This document shows, one piece after another, positions 35,385 to 44,092 of a stretch of 64,000 nucleotides of DNA. The number at the start of each line of letters is the position of its first letter. Position 1 is the stretch's first letter. Under the pieces are notes generated by a model that was not told the origin of the DNA, did not search any database, and saw nothing but the letters and a program-made list of their open reading frames with translations. Origin of the DNA: Citrobacter europaeus. Its GTDB lineage: Bacteria; Pseudomonadota; Gammaproteobacteria; Enterobacterales; Enterobacteriaceae. The position numbers and the translations under genes were made by a program. The stretch spans positions 4,402,001 through 4,466,000 of the forward strand of contig CP083650.1 in NCBI GenBank assembly GCA_020099315.1. Reading direction: 5' to 3'.

Positions 35385-35454
35385 GCTCACTTTGTTAACA
35401 ACATTCGCTAATCTTTAATGCAGTATTAAATGATTAACCGGTAACAAAGTGAGC
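35385..35454. repeat. Inverted repeat in the yhbW leader
   Basis: GCTCACTTTGTTAAC at 35385-35399 and GGTAACAAAGTGAGC at 35440-35454 are inverted copies with 14 of 15 matches, 40 bp apart. The second arm ends 4 bp before the yhbW ATG and covers the place of its ribosome binding site. It could be an operator or an RNA structure; see findings. Confidence 0.75.
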
Positions 35455-35458
35455 CGTT

Positions 35459-36466
35459 ATGACTGACAAAACTATTCCGTTCTCGGTGCTGGATCTGGCG
35501 CCGATCCCTGAAGGATCTTCGGCAAAAGAGGCCTTCACGCACTCGCTTGATCTCGCTCAACAGGCCGAAAAACGCGGTTACCACCGTTATTGGCTGGCAG
35601 AGCATCACAACATGACCGGCATCGCCAGCGCCGCTACCTCAGTGCTGATTGGCTATCTGGCTGCTAATACCACCACGCTGCATCTCGGTTCTGGCGGCGT
35701 GATGCTGCCCAACCATTCGCCGCTGGTGATCGCCGAGCAGTTTGGCACCCTGAACACGCTGTATCCGGGACGCATCGATCTCGGGCTTGGCCGTGCGCCA
35801 GGGAGCGATCAGCCGACGATGCGCGCACTGCGCCGCCATATGAGTGGTGATATTGATAACTTCCCACGCGACGTAGCTGAACTGGTGGACTGGTTCGACG
35901 CCCGCGACCCGAACCCCCATGTACGCCCGGTGCCTGGATACGGCGAGCAGATCCCGGTCTGGTTATTAGGTTCCAGCCTGTACAGCGCACAGCTGGCGGC
36001 TCAGCTGGGTTTGCCGTTTGCCTTCGCCTCGCACTTTGCTCCGGATATGCTGCATCAGGCGCTGCATCTGTATCGCAGCCAGTTCAAGCCCTCAGCGCGG
36101 CTGGCAAAGCCGTATGCGATGGTGTGCATCAACATCATAGCCGCCGACAGCAATCGCGACGCCGAGTTTCTTTTCACCTCCATGCAGCAGGCGTTTGTGA
36201 AACTGCGTCGTGGCGAAACCGGCCAGCTACCGCCGCCGGTAGAGAATATGCATCAGCTGTGGTCCGCTTCTGAGCAGTACGGCGTACAACAGGCGCTGAG
36301 TATGTCGCTGGTCGGTGATAAGGCAAAAGTGCGGCATGGTCTCGAGGCGATTTTGCGTGAAACCCAGGCTGATGAGATTATGGTTAACGGCCAGATTTTT
36401 GATCATCAGGCACGTCTACATTCGTTTGATTTGGCGATGGACGTGAAAGAAGAGTTGCTGGGGTAG
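35459..36466 (+). CDS. yhbW: Luciferase-like monooxygenase YhbW
   Basis: Predicted flavin-dependent monooxygenase of the bacterial luciferase-like superfamily, 335 aa, the E. coli length. Family motifs: GYHRYWLAEHHNMTG (about 39-53) and LGLGRAPGSDQPT (about 107-119). Substrate unknown. It stands between the fimbrial insertion and mtr and is followed by a REP pair. The start at 35459 directly follows an inverted-repeat arm. Confidence 0.94.
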   Translation: MTDKTIPFSVLDLAPIPEGSSAKEAFTHSLDLAQQAEKRGYHRYWLAEHHNMTGIASAATSVLIGYLAANTTTLHLGSGGVMLPNHSPLVIAEQFGTLNTLYPGRIDLGLGRAPGSDQPTMRALRRHMSGDIDNFPRDVAELVDWFDARDPNPHVRPVPGYGEQIPVWLLGSSLYSAQLAAQLGLPFAFASHFAPDMLHQALHLYRSQFKPSARLAKPYAMVCINIIAADSNRDAEFLFTSMQQAFVKLRRGETGQLPPPVENMHQLWSASEQYGVQQALSMSLVGDKAKVRHGLEAILRETQADEIMVNGQIFDHQARLHSFDLAMDVKEELLG

Positions 36467-36476
36467 CGCGGTTTGT

Positions 36477-36548
36477 GCCGGATGGCGGCTGCGCCTTATC
36501 CGGCCGACTCAATCTCTGTAGGCCCGGTAAGCGTAGCGCCACCGGGCA
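36477..36548. repeat. REP pair between yhbW and mtr
   Basis: GCCGGATGGCGGC...CTTATCCGGCC and GTAGGCCCGGTAAGCGTAGCGCCACCGGGC form two inverted REP units filling the gap between convergent yhbW and mtr. Confidence 0.85.
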
Positions 36549-36554
36549 ATTGTT

Positions 36555-37799
36555 CTACTGGTACACTGGCAGCAGGTTAACGCTCGACAGAATATGGATA
36601 ACCGCGTTGCCGATACCGAACACCAGGATCAGCGCAATCATCGGCTTGCCGCCCCAGACGCGGAATTTCGGGCTGCCGAAACGCTCGCGTGATTTACGTG
36701 CCAGCAGCGCCGGAACAATAGCGGCCCAGATGGTTGCCGCGAGTCCTGCATAGCCAATGGCGTACAGGAAACCGTTCGGCCACAGCAGGCCACCGATAAT
36801 TGGCGGGACAAAAGTCAGCAATGCCGTTTTAAAACGTCCCATTGCCGAGTCATCAAAGCCAAACAGATCCGCCAGATAGTCAAACAGACCGAGCGTGACG
36901 CCGAGGAATGAACTCGCCACCGCAAAGTTGGAGAACACTACCAGCAGCAGATCCAGACTGCGGCTGTTTAGTACGCCGCTCAGCGCCTGTACCAGCACAT
37001 CAATGTTACCGCCTTGCTGTGCAATACCAATAAATTCCGGACGCGGAATATTACCCATCGTCCCCAGCAACCATACGGTATACAGCACCAGCGCCAGCAG
37101 CGTGCCGTACACCAGACACTTAACGATGGTCTTCGGGTCTTTGCCATAGTACTTCATCAGGCTCGGGACGTTGCCATGATAACCAAACGACGCCAGACAG
37201 AACGGCAGCGTCATCAGCAGGTACGGCGTATACGAAGCGTTGCTCTGCGCCACATTAAACAATGTTGCGGGCTGCACGTGCCCCAGCAGACTGCCGAAGG
37301 TCAGGAAAAAGGTAATCACCTTCGCGCCCAGCACAATTGCCGTCATGCGGCTAACCGCTTTGGTACTTAACCACACCACAAACGCCACCAGCAGCGCGAA
37401 GCCAAGACCTGCCGCACGCGCCGGAACGTTCAACGACAGCTCCGAGAAGGTGTGGTGCAGAATCGATCCGCTCGCCGAGATATACGCGTAGGTCAGGATA
37501 TAGAGAACGAAGGCGATCGAGATGCCGTTCACAACGTTCCAGCCTTTGCCCAGCAGATCTTTCGTGATGGTGTCGAAGCTCGAACCAATGCGGTAATTGA
37601 GGTTAGCTTCGAGGATCATCAGCCCGGAGTGCAGCATGCAGAACCAGGTGAAGATCAGTGCCGCCATTGACCAGAAGAACCACGCCCCGGACATGACCAC
37701 AGGCAGAGAAAACATCCCCGCGCCAATAATGGTGCCGCCGATGATCACCACGCCGCCGAGCAGCGAAGGTGACGTTTGGGTGGTGGTTAGTGTTGCCAT
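36555..37799 (-). CDS. mtr: High-affinity tryptophan permease Mtr
   Basis: Inner-membrane proton symporter for L-tryptophan (and indole), hydroxy/aromatic amino acid permease family. It has 414 aa, the E. coli length, with 11 hydrophobic segments and the N-terminal GGTIIGAGMFSLPVV motif. In E. coli it is repressed by TrpR and activated by TyrR; a GTAC-rich TrpR-like site lies upstream, separated from the gene by an ERIC element. Confidence 0.95.
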   Translation of the reverse strand: MATLTTTQTSPSLLGGVVIIGGTIIGAGMFSLPVVMSGAWFFWSMAALIFTWFCMLHSGLMILEANLNYRIGSSFDTITKDLLGKGWNVVNGISIAFVLYILTYAYISASGSILHHTFSELSLNVPARAAGLGFALLVAFVVWLSTKAVSRMTAIVLGAKVITFFLTFGSLLGHVQPATLFNVAQSNASYTPYLLMTLPFCLASFGYHGNVPSLMKYYGKDPKTIVKCLVYGTLLALVLYTVWLLGTMGNIPRPEFIGIAQQGGNIDVLVQALSGVLNSRSLDLLLVVFSNFAVASSFLGVTLGLFDYLADLFGFDDSAMGRFKTALLTFVPPIIGGLLWPNGFLYAIGYAGLAATIWAAIVPALLARKSRERFGSPKFRVWGGKPMIALILVFGIGNAVIHILSSVNLLPVYQ

Positions 37800-37828
37800 T
37801 TAGCCATCTCTCCAGTGTATTTCCCCGT

Positions 37829-37942
37829 CATATTTCAAGCTGTAGATGCGTTGGCTGCACTCCGCCATCCCAGTCACTTACTTAAGTAAGCTCCCGGAAT
37901 GTCCTCGTTTGCCGCCTTCCTACAACTCGAATTATTTAGGGT
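37829..37942. repeat. ERIC element in the mtr leader
   Basis: Carries the ERIC core palindrome CAGTCACTTACTTAAGTAAGCTCC (split here as CAGTCACTTAC and GTAAGCTCC) with the flanking GCGTTGGCTGC and GCCGCCTTCCTAC arms. It is about 114 bp, slightly shorter than the usual 127 bp. It lies between the mtr start codon (29 bp away) and the putative mtr operator, so it would be transcribed as part of the mtr leader. Confidence 0.88.
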
Positions 37943-37951
37943 AACAATTAG

Positions 37952-37996
37952 CTAATACAGTTTAATGTGCTGCACTGTACCAGTACACGAGTACAA
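37952..37996 (-). promoter_or_regulatory. Putative mtr promoter/TrpR operator region
   Basis: Three GTAC words occur as GTACCAGTACACGAGTAC (37977-37994), resembling the TrpR operator half sites with CTAGTAC symmetry. The E. coli mtr operator overlaps its promoter. A TATTAG -10-like box is just downstream on the minus strand. Assignment rests on resemblance only. Confidence 0.45.
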
Positions 37997-38002
37997 ATGA
38001 AA

Positions 38003-38034
38003 TAAAAAAAGCCCCAATCATTTCGATCGGGGCT
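38003..38034 (-). terminator. deaD terminator
   Basis: On the minus strand AGCCCCGATCG-AAAT-GATTGGGGCT forms a stem-loop followed by seven T, 35 bp after the deaD stop codon. Confidence 0.9.
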
Positions 38035-38068
38035 GTATATATTACTTTACGCTGTTAAACCGTGAGGT

Positions 38069-39997
38069 TTATGCGTCACCGCCGAAACGACGACGACCAG
38101 CAGAGTCATCACGACGCGGAGCAGAAGAATCGTCACGACGCGGGCCACGGTTGCCTTCACGACGTTCGCCGCTGAAACGACGACCATCGCCACGACCGCC
38201 TTCACGACGTTCGCCGCTAAAGTTACGACCTTCACCGCGACCGCCTTCACGACGCTCACCGCTGAAACGGCCACCGCCACGACGCTCGCCACCGGTGTGC
38301 GGAACTGCATCGCCAACCAGCTGCATGTTCATCGGCTTGTTCAGGATGCGAGTACGGGTAAAGTGCTGCAGCACGTCGCCCGGCATACCTTTCGGCAGTT
38401 CGATGGTGGAGTGGGAAGCAAACAGCTTGATGTTACCGATGTAACGGCTGCTGATATCGCCTTCGTTAGCAATCGCACCAACGATATGACGAACTTCAAC
38501 ACCGTCATCACGACCCACTTCAATGCGGTACAGCTGCATATCGCCAACGTCACGACGTTCACGACGCGGACGGTCTTCACCACCACGGTCATTACGGTCA
38601 CGCGGGCCACGATCGTTGCGGTCACGCGGGCCACGGTCATCACGGTCGCGGAATTCGCGTTTCGGACGCATCGGCGCATCTGGCGGCAGGATCAGCGGAC
38701 GTTCGCCCTGAGCCATCTTCAGCAGTGCTGCTGCCAGGGTTTCGATATCCAGCTCTTCTTCCGGCTGCATTTTCGCCAGCAGAGCGCGGTACTGATCCAG
38801 ATCGCTGCTTTCCAGCTGCTGCTGTACTTTAGCAGCGAATTTTTCCAGACGGCGTTTGCCCAGCAGGTCTGCGTTCGGCAGTTCTACTTCCGGAATAGTC
38901 AGCTTCATGGTGCGTTCGATGTTACGCAGCAGACGACGCTCGCGGTTCTCAACGAACAGCAGCGCACGACCCGCACGACCCGCACGACCAGTACGGCCGA
39001 TACGGTGAACGTAAGACTCGGAATCCATCGGGATGTCGTAGTTAACAACCAGGCTGATACGCTCAACGTCCAGGCCACGGGCCGCAACGTCGGTTGCAAT
39101 CAGAATATCCAGACGGCCATCTTTCAGACGCTCCAGAGTCTGCTCACGCAGAGACTGGTTCATGTCGCCGTTCAGTGCAGCGCTGCTATAACCGCTACGC
39201 TCCAGCGCTTCTGCCACTTCCAGGGTCGCATTTTTGGTACGAACGAAGATAATCGCCGCATCAAAATCTTCTGCTTCCAGGAAACGCACCAGCGCTTCAT
39301 TTTTACGCATGCCCCATACAGTCCAGTAGCTCTGGCTGATGTCAGGACGGGTAGTAACGCTGGACTGGATGCGTACTTCCTGCGGCTCTTTCATAAAGCG
39401 ACGGGTAATACGACGAATCGCTTCCGGCATAGTCGCGGAGAACAGAGCGGTCTGATGACCTTCCGGGATCTGCGCCATAATGGTTTCAACGTCTTCGATG
39501 AAGCCCATACGCAGCATTTCATCAGCTTCGTCCAGCACCAGACCGCTCAGTTTGGAGAGGTCCAGAGTACCGCGCTTCAGGTGATCCAGCAGACGACCCG
39601 GCGTACCGACGACGATCTGTGGTCCCTGACGCAGGGCACGTAATTGCACGTCATAACGCTGGCCGCCGTACAGGGCAACCACGTTCACGCCGCGCATGTG
39701 TTTAGAGAAATCCGTCATGGCTTCTGCAACCTGAACCGCCAGTTCGCGGGTCGGTGCCAGCACCAGAATCTGAGGTGCCTTCAGCTCAGGATCAAGATTG
39801 TTGAGCAGCGGTAAAGAGAACGCTGCAGTTTTGCCGCTACCCGTCTGGGCCATACCCAGAACATCGCGGCCGCCCAGCAGATGCGGAATGCACTCTGCCT
39901 GGATTGGAGATGGTTTTTCGTAACCCAGATCGTTAAGGGCTTCAAGGATAGGAGCCTTCAGGCCCAGATCTGCAAAAGTGGTTTCGAATTCAGCCAT
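38069..39997 (-). CDS. deaD: Cold-shock DEAD-box RNA helicase DeaD (CsdA)
   Basis: ATP-dependent RNA helicase acting in ribosome assembly and mRNA decay at low temperature. The ATG at 39997 gives 642 aa; E. coli has 629. Motif I AQTGSGKT is at 50-57, DEAD at 156-159 and SAT at 187-189; a DbpA-like RNA-binding domain and a basic RGG-like tail follow. The tail (about 578-621) has three 14-15-residue FSGERREGG repeats, apparently one more than E. coli. The start overlaps the small gene yrbN; in E. coli deaD has a very long leader reaching into nlpI. Confidence 0.96.
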
Positions 39998-40070
39998 GTA
40001 GTACGTGTGCCTCAAAATTAATGGCGGCCAGTCTACATAACTCATCATGAAATTGATCTGCAATTTTCAT
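39990..40070 (-). CDS. yrbN: Small protein YrbN, leader peptide of deaD
   Basis: A 26-codon frame starting at ATG 40070 encodes [12 protein letters not shown] followed by [14 protein letters not shown]. It agrees with E. coli YrbN (26 aa) in all but one position as far as I remember it. Its TGA overlaps the deaD start by 8 bp (ATGGCTGA), so ribosomes finishing yrbN are placed at the deaD start. The conservation of frame and overlap supports it as a real, translated leader gene that may couple to deaD translation. Confidence 0.85.
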
Positions 40071-40176
40071 TGAAAAGTGTGAACCGGCTCAAAGTAGGTG
40101 TATTAACGAACAACAACGCCCTCACCCGTGAAGGTGATGGCAATCAAAAAAGATTACGGGCTGATGTGTACGTCAG

Positions 40177-41061
40177 CTATTGCTGGTCCGATTCTGCCAG
40201 GTCATCTTGGTCCTGGCCCAGGAGCGATAATTCCAACAATGCGTATCGGTGCTCAACAAAGTTATGAACGTTGTTAGCCACCGCCAGTTTGAACAATGCC
40301 GTAGCGTTGTCCAAATCCCCCAGACTTAGGTAGTACTTACCTAAATAGAAGTTGGTTTCACTGAGATGCTCAGCGAGCGAGGTGTTATCCGTTGCGTCCG
40401 CCTTCAGGCGTTCCATCAGCGTTGCTTCGCTAATGTTGCCCAGGTAGAACTCGACAATGTTCCATCCCCATTGCTCTTTATCCGATTTCTCAAAGCGTTG
40501 CTTCAACGCTTCTTTAGCCTGCTTCTCATCGAGCTTCTGCTCGGCAAGATAAAGCCACAGACTACGGAAAGGATCATTGGGATCGTCTTGATAAAACGCT
40601 AGCAGATCATCTTGCGCTAACTTGTCGCGACCGCCGTAATACAATGCGATACCGCGATTTAAGTGCGCGTAGTTGTAAGTTGGATCAAGCTCAAGTACAG
40701 AATCAAACGCTTCATAGGCAGCATCAAAATTGCCTGCCTGCGTTAAATATATACCTAAGTAATTGAATACTTCAGGCATATCTGGTCGGATTGCCAGCGC
40801 TTGTGAAAAATCATTTCGCGCCAGTGCCCTCAGACCGAGACTATCATACAACACTCCGCGCTCATATAAAAGCTGTGCGCGTTCATCATCGGTTAAAGCC
40901 CGACTGGCAAGAATTTGTTCCATACGTGCCAGAATCACTTCCTGCTGCAAAGTCGGTTGCAATGGTACTGCGAGGACTTCACTCTTACGCCAGGCGGAAT
41001 TACTGCATCCAGCCAGCGTGAGTGCTGTCGCAACGAAACACCAGCGCAAAAAAGGCTTCAT
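40177..41061 (-). CDS. nlpI: Lipoprotein NlpI
   Basis: Outer-membrane lipoprotein adaptor with TPR repeats. In E. coli it brings the protease Prc to the endopeptidase MepS and scaffolds peptidoglycan hydrolases. The ATG at 41061 gives 294 aa, the E. coli length; lipobox LAGC with lipidated C19. TPR-like units are visible from about 60 to 170 (EVFNYLGIYLTQAGNFDAAYEAF). It lies between pnp and deaD on the same strand. Confidence 0.96.
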   Translation of the reverse strand: MKPFLRWCFVATALTLAGCSNSAWRKSEVLAVPLQPTLQQEVILARMEQILASRALTDDERAQLLYERGVLYDSLGLRALARNDFSQALAIRPDMPEVFNYLGIYLTQAGNFDAAYEAFDSVLELDPTYNYAHLNRGIALYYGGRDKLAQDDLLAFYQDDPNDPFRSLWLYLAEQKLDEKQAKEALKQRFEKSDKEQWGWNIVEFYLGNISEATLMERLKADATDNTSLAEHLSETNFYLGKYYLSLGDLDNATALFKLAVANNVHNFVEHRYALLELSLLGQDQDDLAESDQQ

Positions 41062-41134
41062 TTCCCACTCCCGAAGACAACGATTGAATGAACGTCCAGG
41101 TTCCCCGGTTGCTAACAAGGCATCCTGCCGGGTT

Positions 41135-41160
41135 AAAAGCCCTCCGCTTTCACGGAGGGC
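41135..41160 (-). terminator. pnp terminator
   Basis: On the minus strand GCCCTCCGTG-AAA-GCGGAGGGC forms a strong stem followed by TTTTAA, 11 bp after the pnp stop codon. Read-through would reach nlpI. Confidence 0.8.
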
Positions 41161-41170
41161 AATGGCAACC

Positions 41171-43303
41171 TTACTCGCCCTGGCTTGCCGGAGCTTCCGG
41201 TTCGCCTGCAGGCTGAGACTGCTCAGTTGCTTCTTTAATGCTCAGACGTACACGGCCCTGGCGATCAACTTCCAGAACTTTGACCGGTACTTCCTGACCC
41301 ATCTGCAGGTAGTCAGTCACTTTCTCTACGCGCTTGTCAGCGATCTGAGAGATGTGTACCAGACCTTCTTTACCGCCACCGATGGCAACGAATGCGCCAA
41401 AGTCAACGATACGGGTCACTTTACCATTGTAGATACGGCCTACTTCGATCTCTGCGGTGATTTCTTCGATACGACGGATAGCATATTTCGCTTTCTCGCC
41501 GTCGGTCGCAGCAATCTTCACAGTACCATCATCTTCGATTTCAATGGTGGTGCCGGTTTCTTCGGTCAGAGCACGGATAACAGAACCGCCTTTACCGATA
41601 ACGTCTTTGATCTTGTCCGGGCTGATCTTGATAGTGTGGATACGCGGAGCGAACTGAGAAATGTCGCCACGCGGTGCGTTGATCGCTTGTTCCATCACAC
41701 CCAGGATGTGCAGACGCGCACCTTTAGCCTGGTTCAGAGCAACCTGCATGATCTCTTTGGTGATACCTTCAATTTTGATATCCATCTGCAGTGCAGAGAT
41801 ACCGTCGCGGGAACCCGCCACTTTGAAGTCCATATCGCCCAGGTGGTCTTCGTCGCCCAGGATGTCAGACAGAACAACAAAGTTGTCGCCTTCTTTCACC
41901 AGACCCATCGCGATGCCCGCAACGGCGGCTTTAATCGGCACGCCTGCGTCCATCAGCGCCAGGGAAGCGCCACACACGGAAGCCATAGAAGAAGAACCGT
42001 TAGATTCGGTGATTTCAGAAACCACACGCACGGTGTACGGGAATTTATCCAGTTCCGGCATTACTGCCAGTACGCCACGCTTCGCCAGACGACCGTGACC
42101 AATCTCACGACGCTTCGGAGAACCGACCATACCGGTTTCGCCTACGCAGTACGGAGGGAAGTTGTAGTGGAACAGGAAGTTGTCAGTACGCTCGCCCATC
42201 AGTTCGTCGAGGTTCTGTGCATCACGCGTGGTGCCCAGGGTCGCAGTAACCAGCGCCTGAGTTTCGCCACGGGTGAACAGTGCGGAACCGTGGGTACGCG
42301 GCAGAACGCCAGTACGCACGTCCAGGCCACGGATCATGTCTTTTTCACGGCCATCGATGCGCGGCTCGCCTGCCAGTACGCGGCTACGAACAACATTTTT
42401 CTCGATAGCGTGCAGGATTTCACCCAGTTCGTTAGCGTCCAGGGTTTCGTCTTCAGCCACCAGAGTCGCGATGGTTTCAGATTTGATCACGTCAACCTGA
42501 GCATAACGCTCTTGTTTGTCGGTGATACGGTAAGCATCGCTCAGGCGAGCTTCTGCCAGTGCGGCAACGCGAGCATTCAGCGCTTCGTTGACGGCTTCTG
42601 GCTGCCAGTCCCAACGCGGTTTGCCGGCTTCTTTCGCCAGCTCGTTGATAGCCTGAATAACAACCTGCTGCTGTTCGTGACCGAATACTACAGCGCCCAG
42701 CATTTGGTCTTCGCTCAGCAGTTCAGCTTCGGATTCAACCATCAGTACGGCAGCTTCAGTACCCGCAACAACCAGGTCCAGCTTGCTTTCTTTCAGTTCG
42801 TCCTGAGTCGGGTTCAGTACGTACTGGTCATTGATGTAACCAACACGTGCAGCACCGATCGGGCCGTTGAATGGGATACCAGACAGAGTCAGCGCAGCAG
42901 ATGCGCCAATCATTGCTACGATGTCCGGGTTAACCTGCGGGTTAACGGAAACAACGGTCGCGATAACCTGAACTTCGTTAACGAAACCTTCAGGGAACAG
43001 CGGGCGAACCGGGCGGTCAATCAGACGCGCGATCAGGGTTTCGCCTTCGCTCGGACGGCCTTCACGACGGAAGAAGCTACCCGGGATACGGCCAGCAGCG
43101 TAGGTACGCTCCTGATAGTTAACGGTCAGCGGGAAAAAGTCCTGGCCTGGTTTCGCTTTTTTCTGGCCAACAACGGTAACGAATACCGCGGTGTCATCCA
43201 TGCTAACCATAACAGCGGCAGTCGCCTGACGCGCCATCATGCCGGTTTCCAGCGTAACGGTATGCTGACCGTACTGGAATTTACGAACGATCGGATTAAG
43301 CAA
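41171..43303 (-). CDS. pnp: Polynucleotide phosphorylase PNPase
   Basis: Phosphorolytic 3'-5' exoribonuclease, trimeric, part of the RNA degradosome with RNase E. It has 710 aa (E. coli 711), starting at TTG 43303 (LNPIVRKFQYGQH), the same rare start as E. coli. Two RNase PH-like domains are followed by a KH domain (KDVIGKGGSVIRALTEETG near 560) and an S1 domain (GAFVAIGGGKEGLVHISQI near 635). A long leader hairpin upstream fits RNase III-dependent autoregulation. The antisense strand has an 855-codon open frame that is a codon-bias artefact. Confidence 0.97.
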   Translation of the reverse strand: MLNPIVRKFQYGQHTVTLETGMMARQATAAVMVSMDDTAVFVTVVGQKKAKPGQDFFPLTVNYQERTYAAGRIPGSFFRREGRPSEGETLIARLIDRPVRPLFPEGFVNEVQVIATVVSVNPQVNPDIVAMIGASAALTLSGIPFNGPIGAARVGYINDQYVLNPTQDELKESKLDLVVAGTEAAVLMVESEAELLSEDQMLGAVVFGHEQQQVVIQAINELAKEAGKPRWDWQPEAVNEALNARVAALAEARLSDAYRITDKQERYAQVDVIKSETIATLVAEDETLDANELGEILHAIEKNVVRSRVLAGEPRIDGREKDMIRGLDVRTGVLPRTHGSALFTRGETQALVTATLGTTRDAQNLDELMGERTDNFLFHYNFPPYCVGETGMVGSPKRREIGHGRLAKRGVLAVMPELDKFPYTVRVVSEITESNGSSSMASVCGASLALMDAGVPIKAAVAGIAMGLVKEGDNFVVLSDILGDEDHLGDMDFKVAGSRDGISALQMDIKIEGITKEIMQVALNQAKGARLHILGVMEQAINAPRGDISQFAPRIHTIKISPDKIKDVIGKGGSVIRALTEETGTTIEIEDDGTVKIAATDGEKAKYAIRRIEEITAEIEVGRIYNGKVTRIVDFGAFVAIGGGKEGLVHISQIADKRVEKVTDYLQMGQEVPVKVLEVDRQGRVRLSIKEATEQSQPAGEPEAPASQGE

Positions 43304-43359
43304 AATAATATCCTTTCTCTATTTTTTTGACGGCACATTTTGCGCCATCGTTAATACCC

Positions 43360-43454
43360 GATCTTCTGCGCATCCTCGCGACTAATGACAACCCTAACCC
43401 ATAAGCATGAGTAAAGCCTCTCATTAGCCGCGCGAACCTCTGCAACGGAAGATC
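43360..43454 (-). promoter_or_regulatory. pnp leader hairpin (RNase III autoregulation)
   Basis: In the pnp leader GATCTTC...GGCTAATGA on one side pairs with TCATTAG...GAAGATC on the other, with CGCG segments between, giving an interrupted long stem of about 95 nt. E. coli pnp has an equivalent stem cut by RNase III, after which PNPase represses its own translation. The conserved pairing suggests the same control here. Confidence 0.75.
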
Positions 43455-43504
43455 ATTCATAGCAACAATACATTAGTTTCCAGCGAATTGCTGCCATCTG
43501 CTGG

Positions 43505-43530
43505 AAAAAAGGGGCCATGAAGGCCCCCTC
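43505..43530 (-). terminator. rpsO terminator
   Basis: On the minus strand GGGGGCCTTCATGGCCCC is followed by TTTTTT, 20 bp after the rpsO stop. In E. coli this is t1, which partly ends rpsO transcripts and lets some continue into pnp. Confidence 0.9.
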
Positions 43531-43549
43531 TTTCTGAAACTCGAAAGAA

Positions 43550-43819
43550 TTAGCGACGCAGACCCAGACGCTCGATCAGCGCGGTGTAACGTGCAACATC
43601 TTTACGTTTCAGGTAGTCGAGCAGTTTACGACGCTGAGAAACCATGCGCAGCAGACCACGACGGCTGTGGTGATCTTTTTTGTGCTCTGCAAAGTGGCCC
43701 TGCAGGTGGTTAATCTGTGCAGTCAACAGTGCAACCTGAACATCGGTAGAACCGGTGTCGTTTGCATCACGACCAAACTCAGAAACGATTTTAGCGGTAG
43801 CTTCAGTACTTAGAGACAT
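43550..43819 (-). CDS. rpsO: 30S ribosomal protein S15
   Basis: Primary 16S rRNA-binding protein that nucleates the platform of the small subunit; 89 aa, as in E. coli. Conserved blocks [26 protein letters not shown] and [12 protein letters not shown] are seen, split across the helices. In E. coli S15 represses its own translation through a pseudoknot at the start of the mRNA. It is followed by a terminator and then pnp; an ERIC element lies upstream. Confidence 0.98.
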
Positions 43820-43879
43820 TTTAAAACTCCAAAGTGTTAAGAATGAAAGGATGCCGATCTCTAATTCAGCTATCCCAGT

Positions 43880-44008
43880 GTATACACTTTATCCTTCAAA
43901 CTGACTCTGCGTTGGCTGCGTCTGCTCACCTCAGTCACTTACCTAAGTAAGCTCCTGAGGATTCTCAGACTTGCCGCCTTGATGCAGCTCGAATGATTTT
44001 GTGTATAC
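43880..44008. repeat. ERIC element between truB and rpsO
   Basis: A complete ERIC of 129 bp: ends are the inverted GTATACAC and GTGTATAC, and the core holds CTCACCTCAGTCACTTAC and GTAAGCTCCTGAGGATTC, the known ERIC1R/ERIC2 core. It has the same orientation as the copy upstream of mtr. It occupies nearly half of the truB-rpsO gap, upstream of rpsO. Confidence 0.92.
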
Positions 44009-44092
44009 GTCGCGTAGATTGTTAAACAATTTACGCGACGTTAAGCGGCAGTATTCTACTCGCAGCGCCCTTTTATCGCAAGACAGAGAGCG

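Larger units (their letters stand above)
43345..43530 (+). ncRNA. psrO: Possible sRNA PsrO/SraG between pnp and rpsO
   Basis: In E. coli an sRNA (SraG/PsrO) is transcribed divergently from pnp across this gap. Here the same gap is present and ends, on the plus strand, at the GGGGCC-ATGA-GGCCCC hairpin followed by CTCTTT, a usable terminator. The 5' end and promoter were not identified, so the coordinates are approximate and the call is by position. Confidence 0.4.

Noticed and set aside
38297..39643. 448-codon plus-strand frame opposite deaD
   Set aside because: Shadow of deaD; the sequence is low-complexity Thr/Val/Phe-rich without homology.
40763..43330. 855-codon open frame on the plus strand opposite pnp
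   Set aside because: It mirrors pnp codon for codon. Highly biased genes avoid codons whose complement is a stop, leaving long antisense frames. The translation has no recognisable domains and no ribosome binding site.
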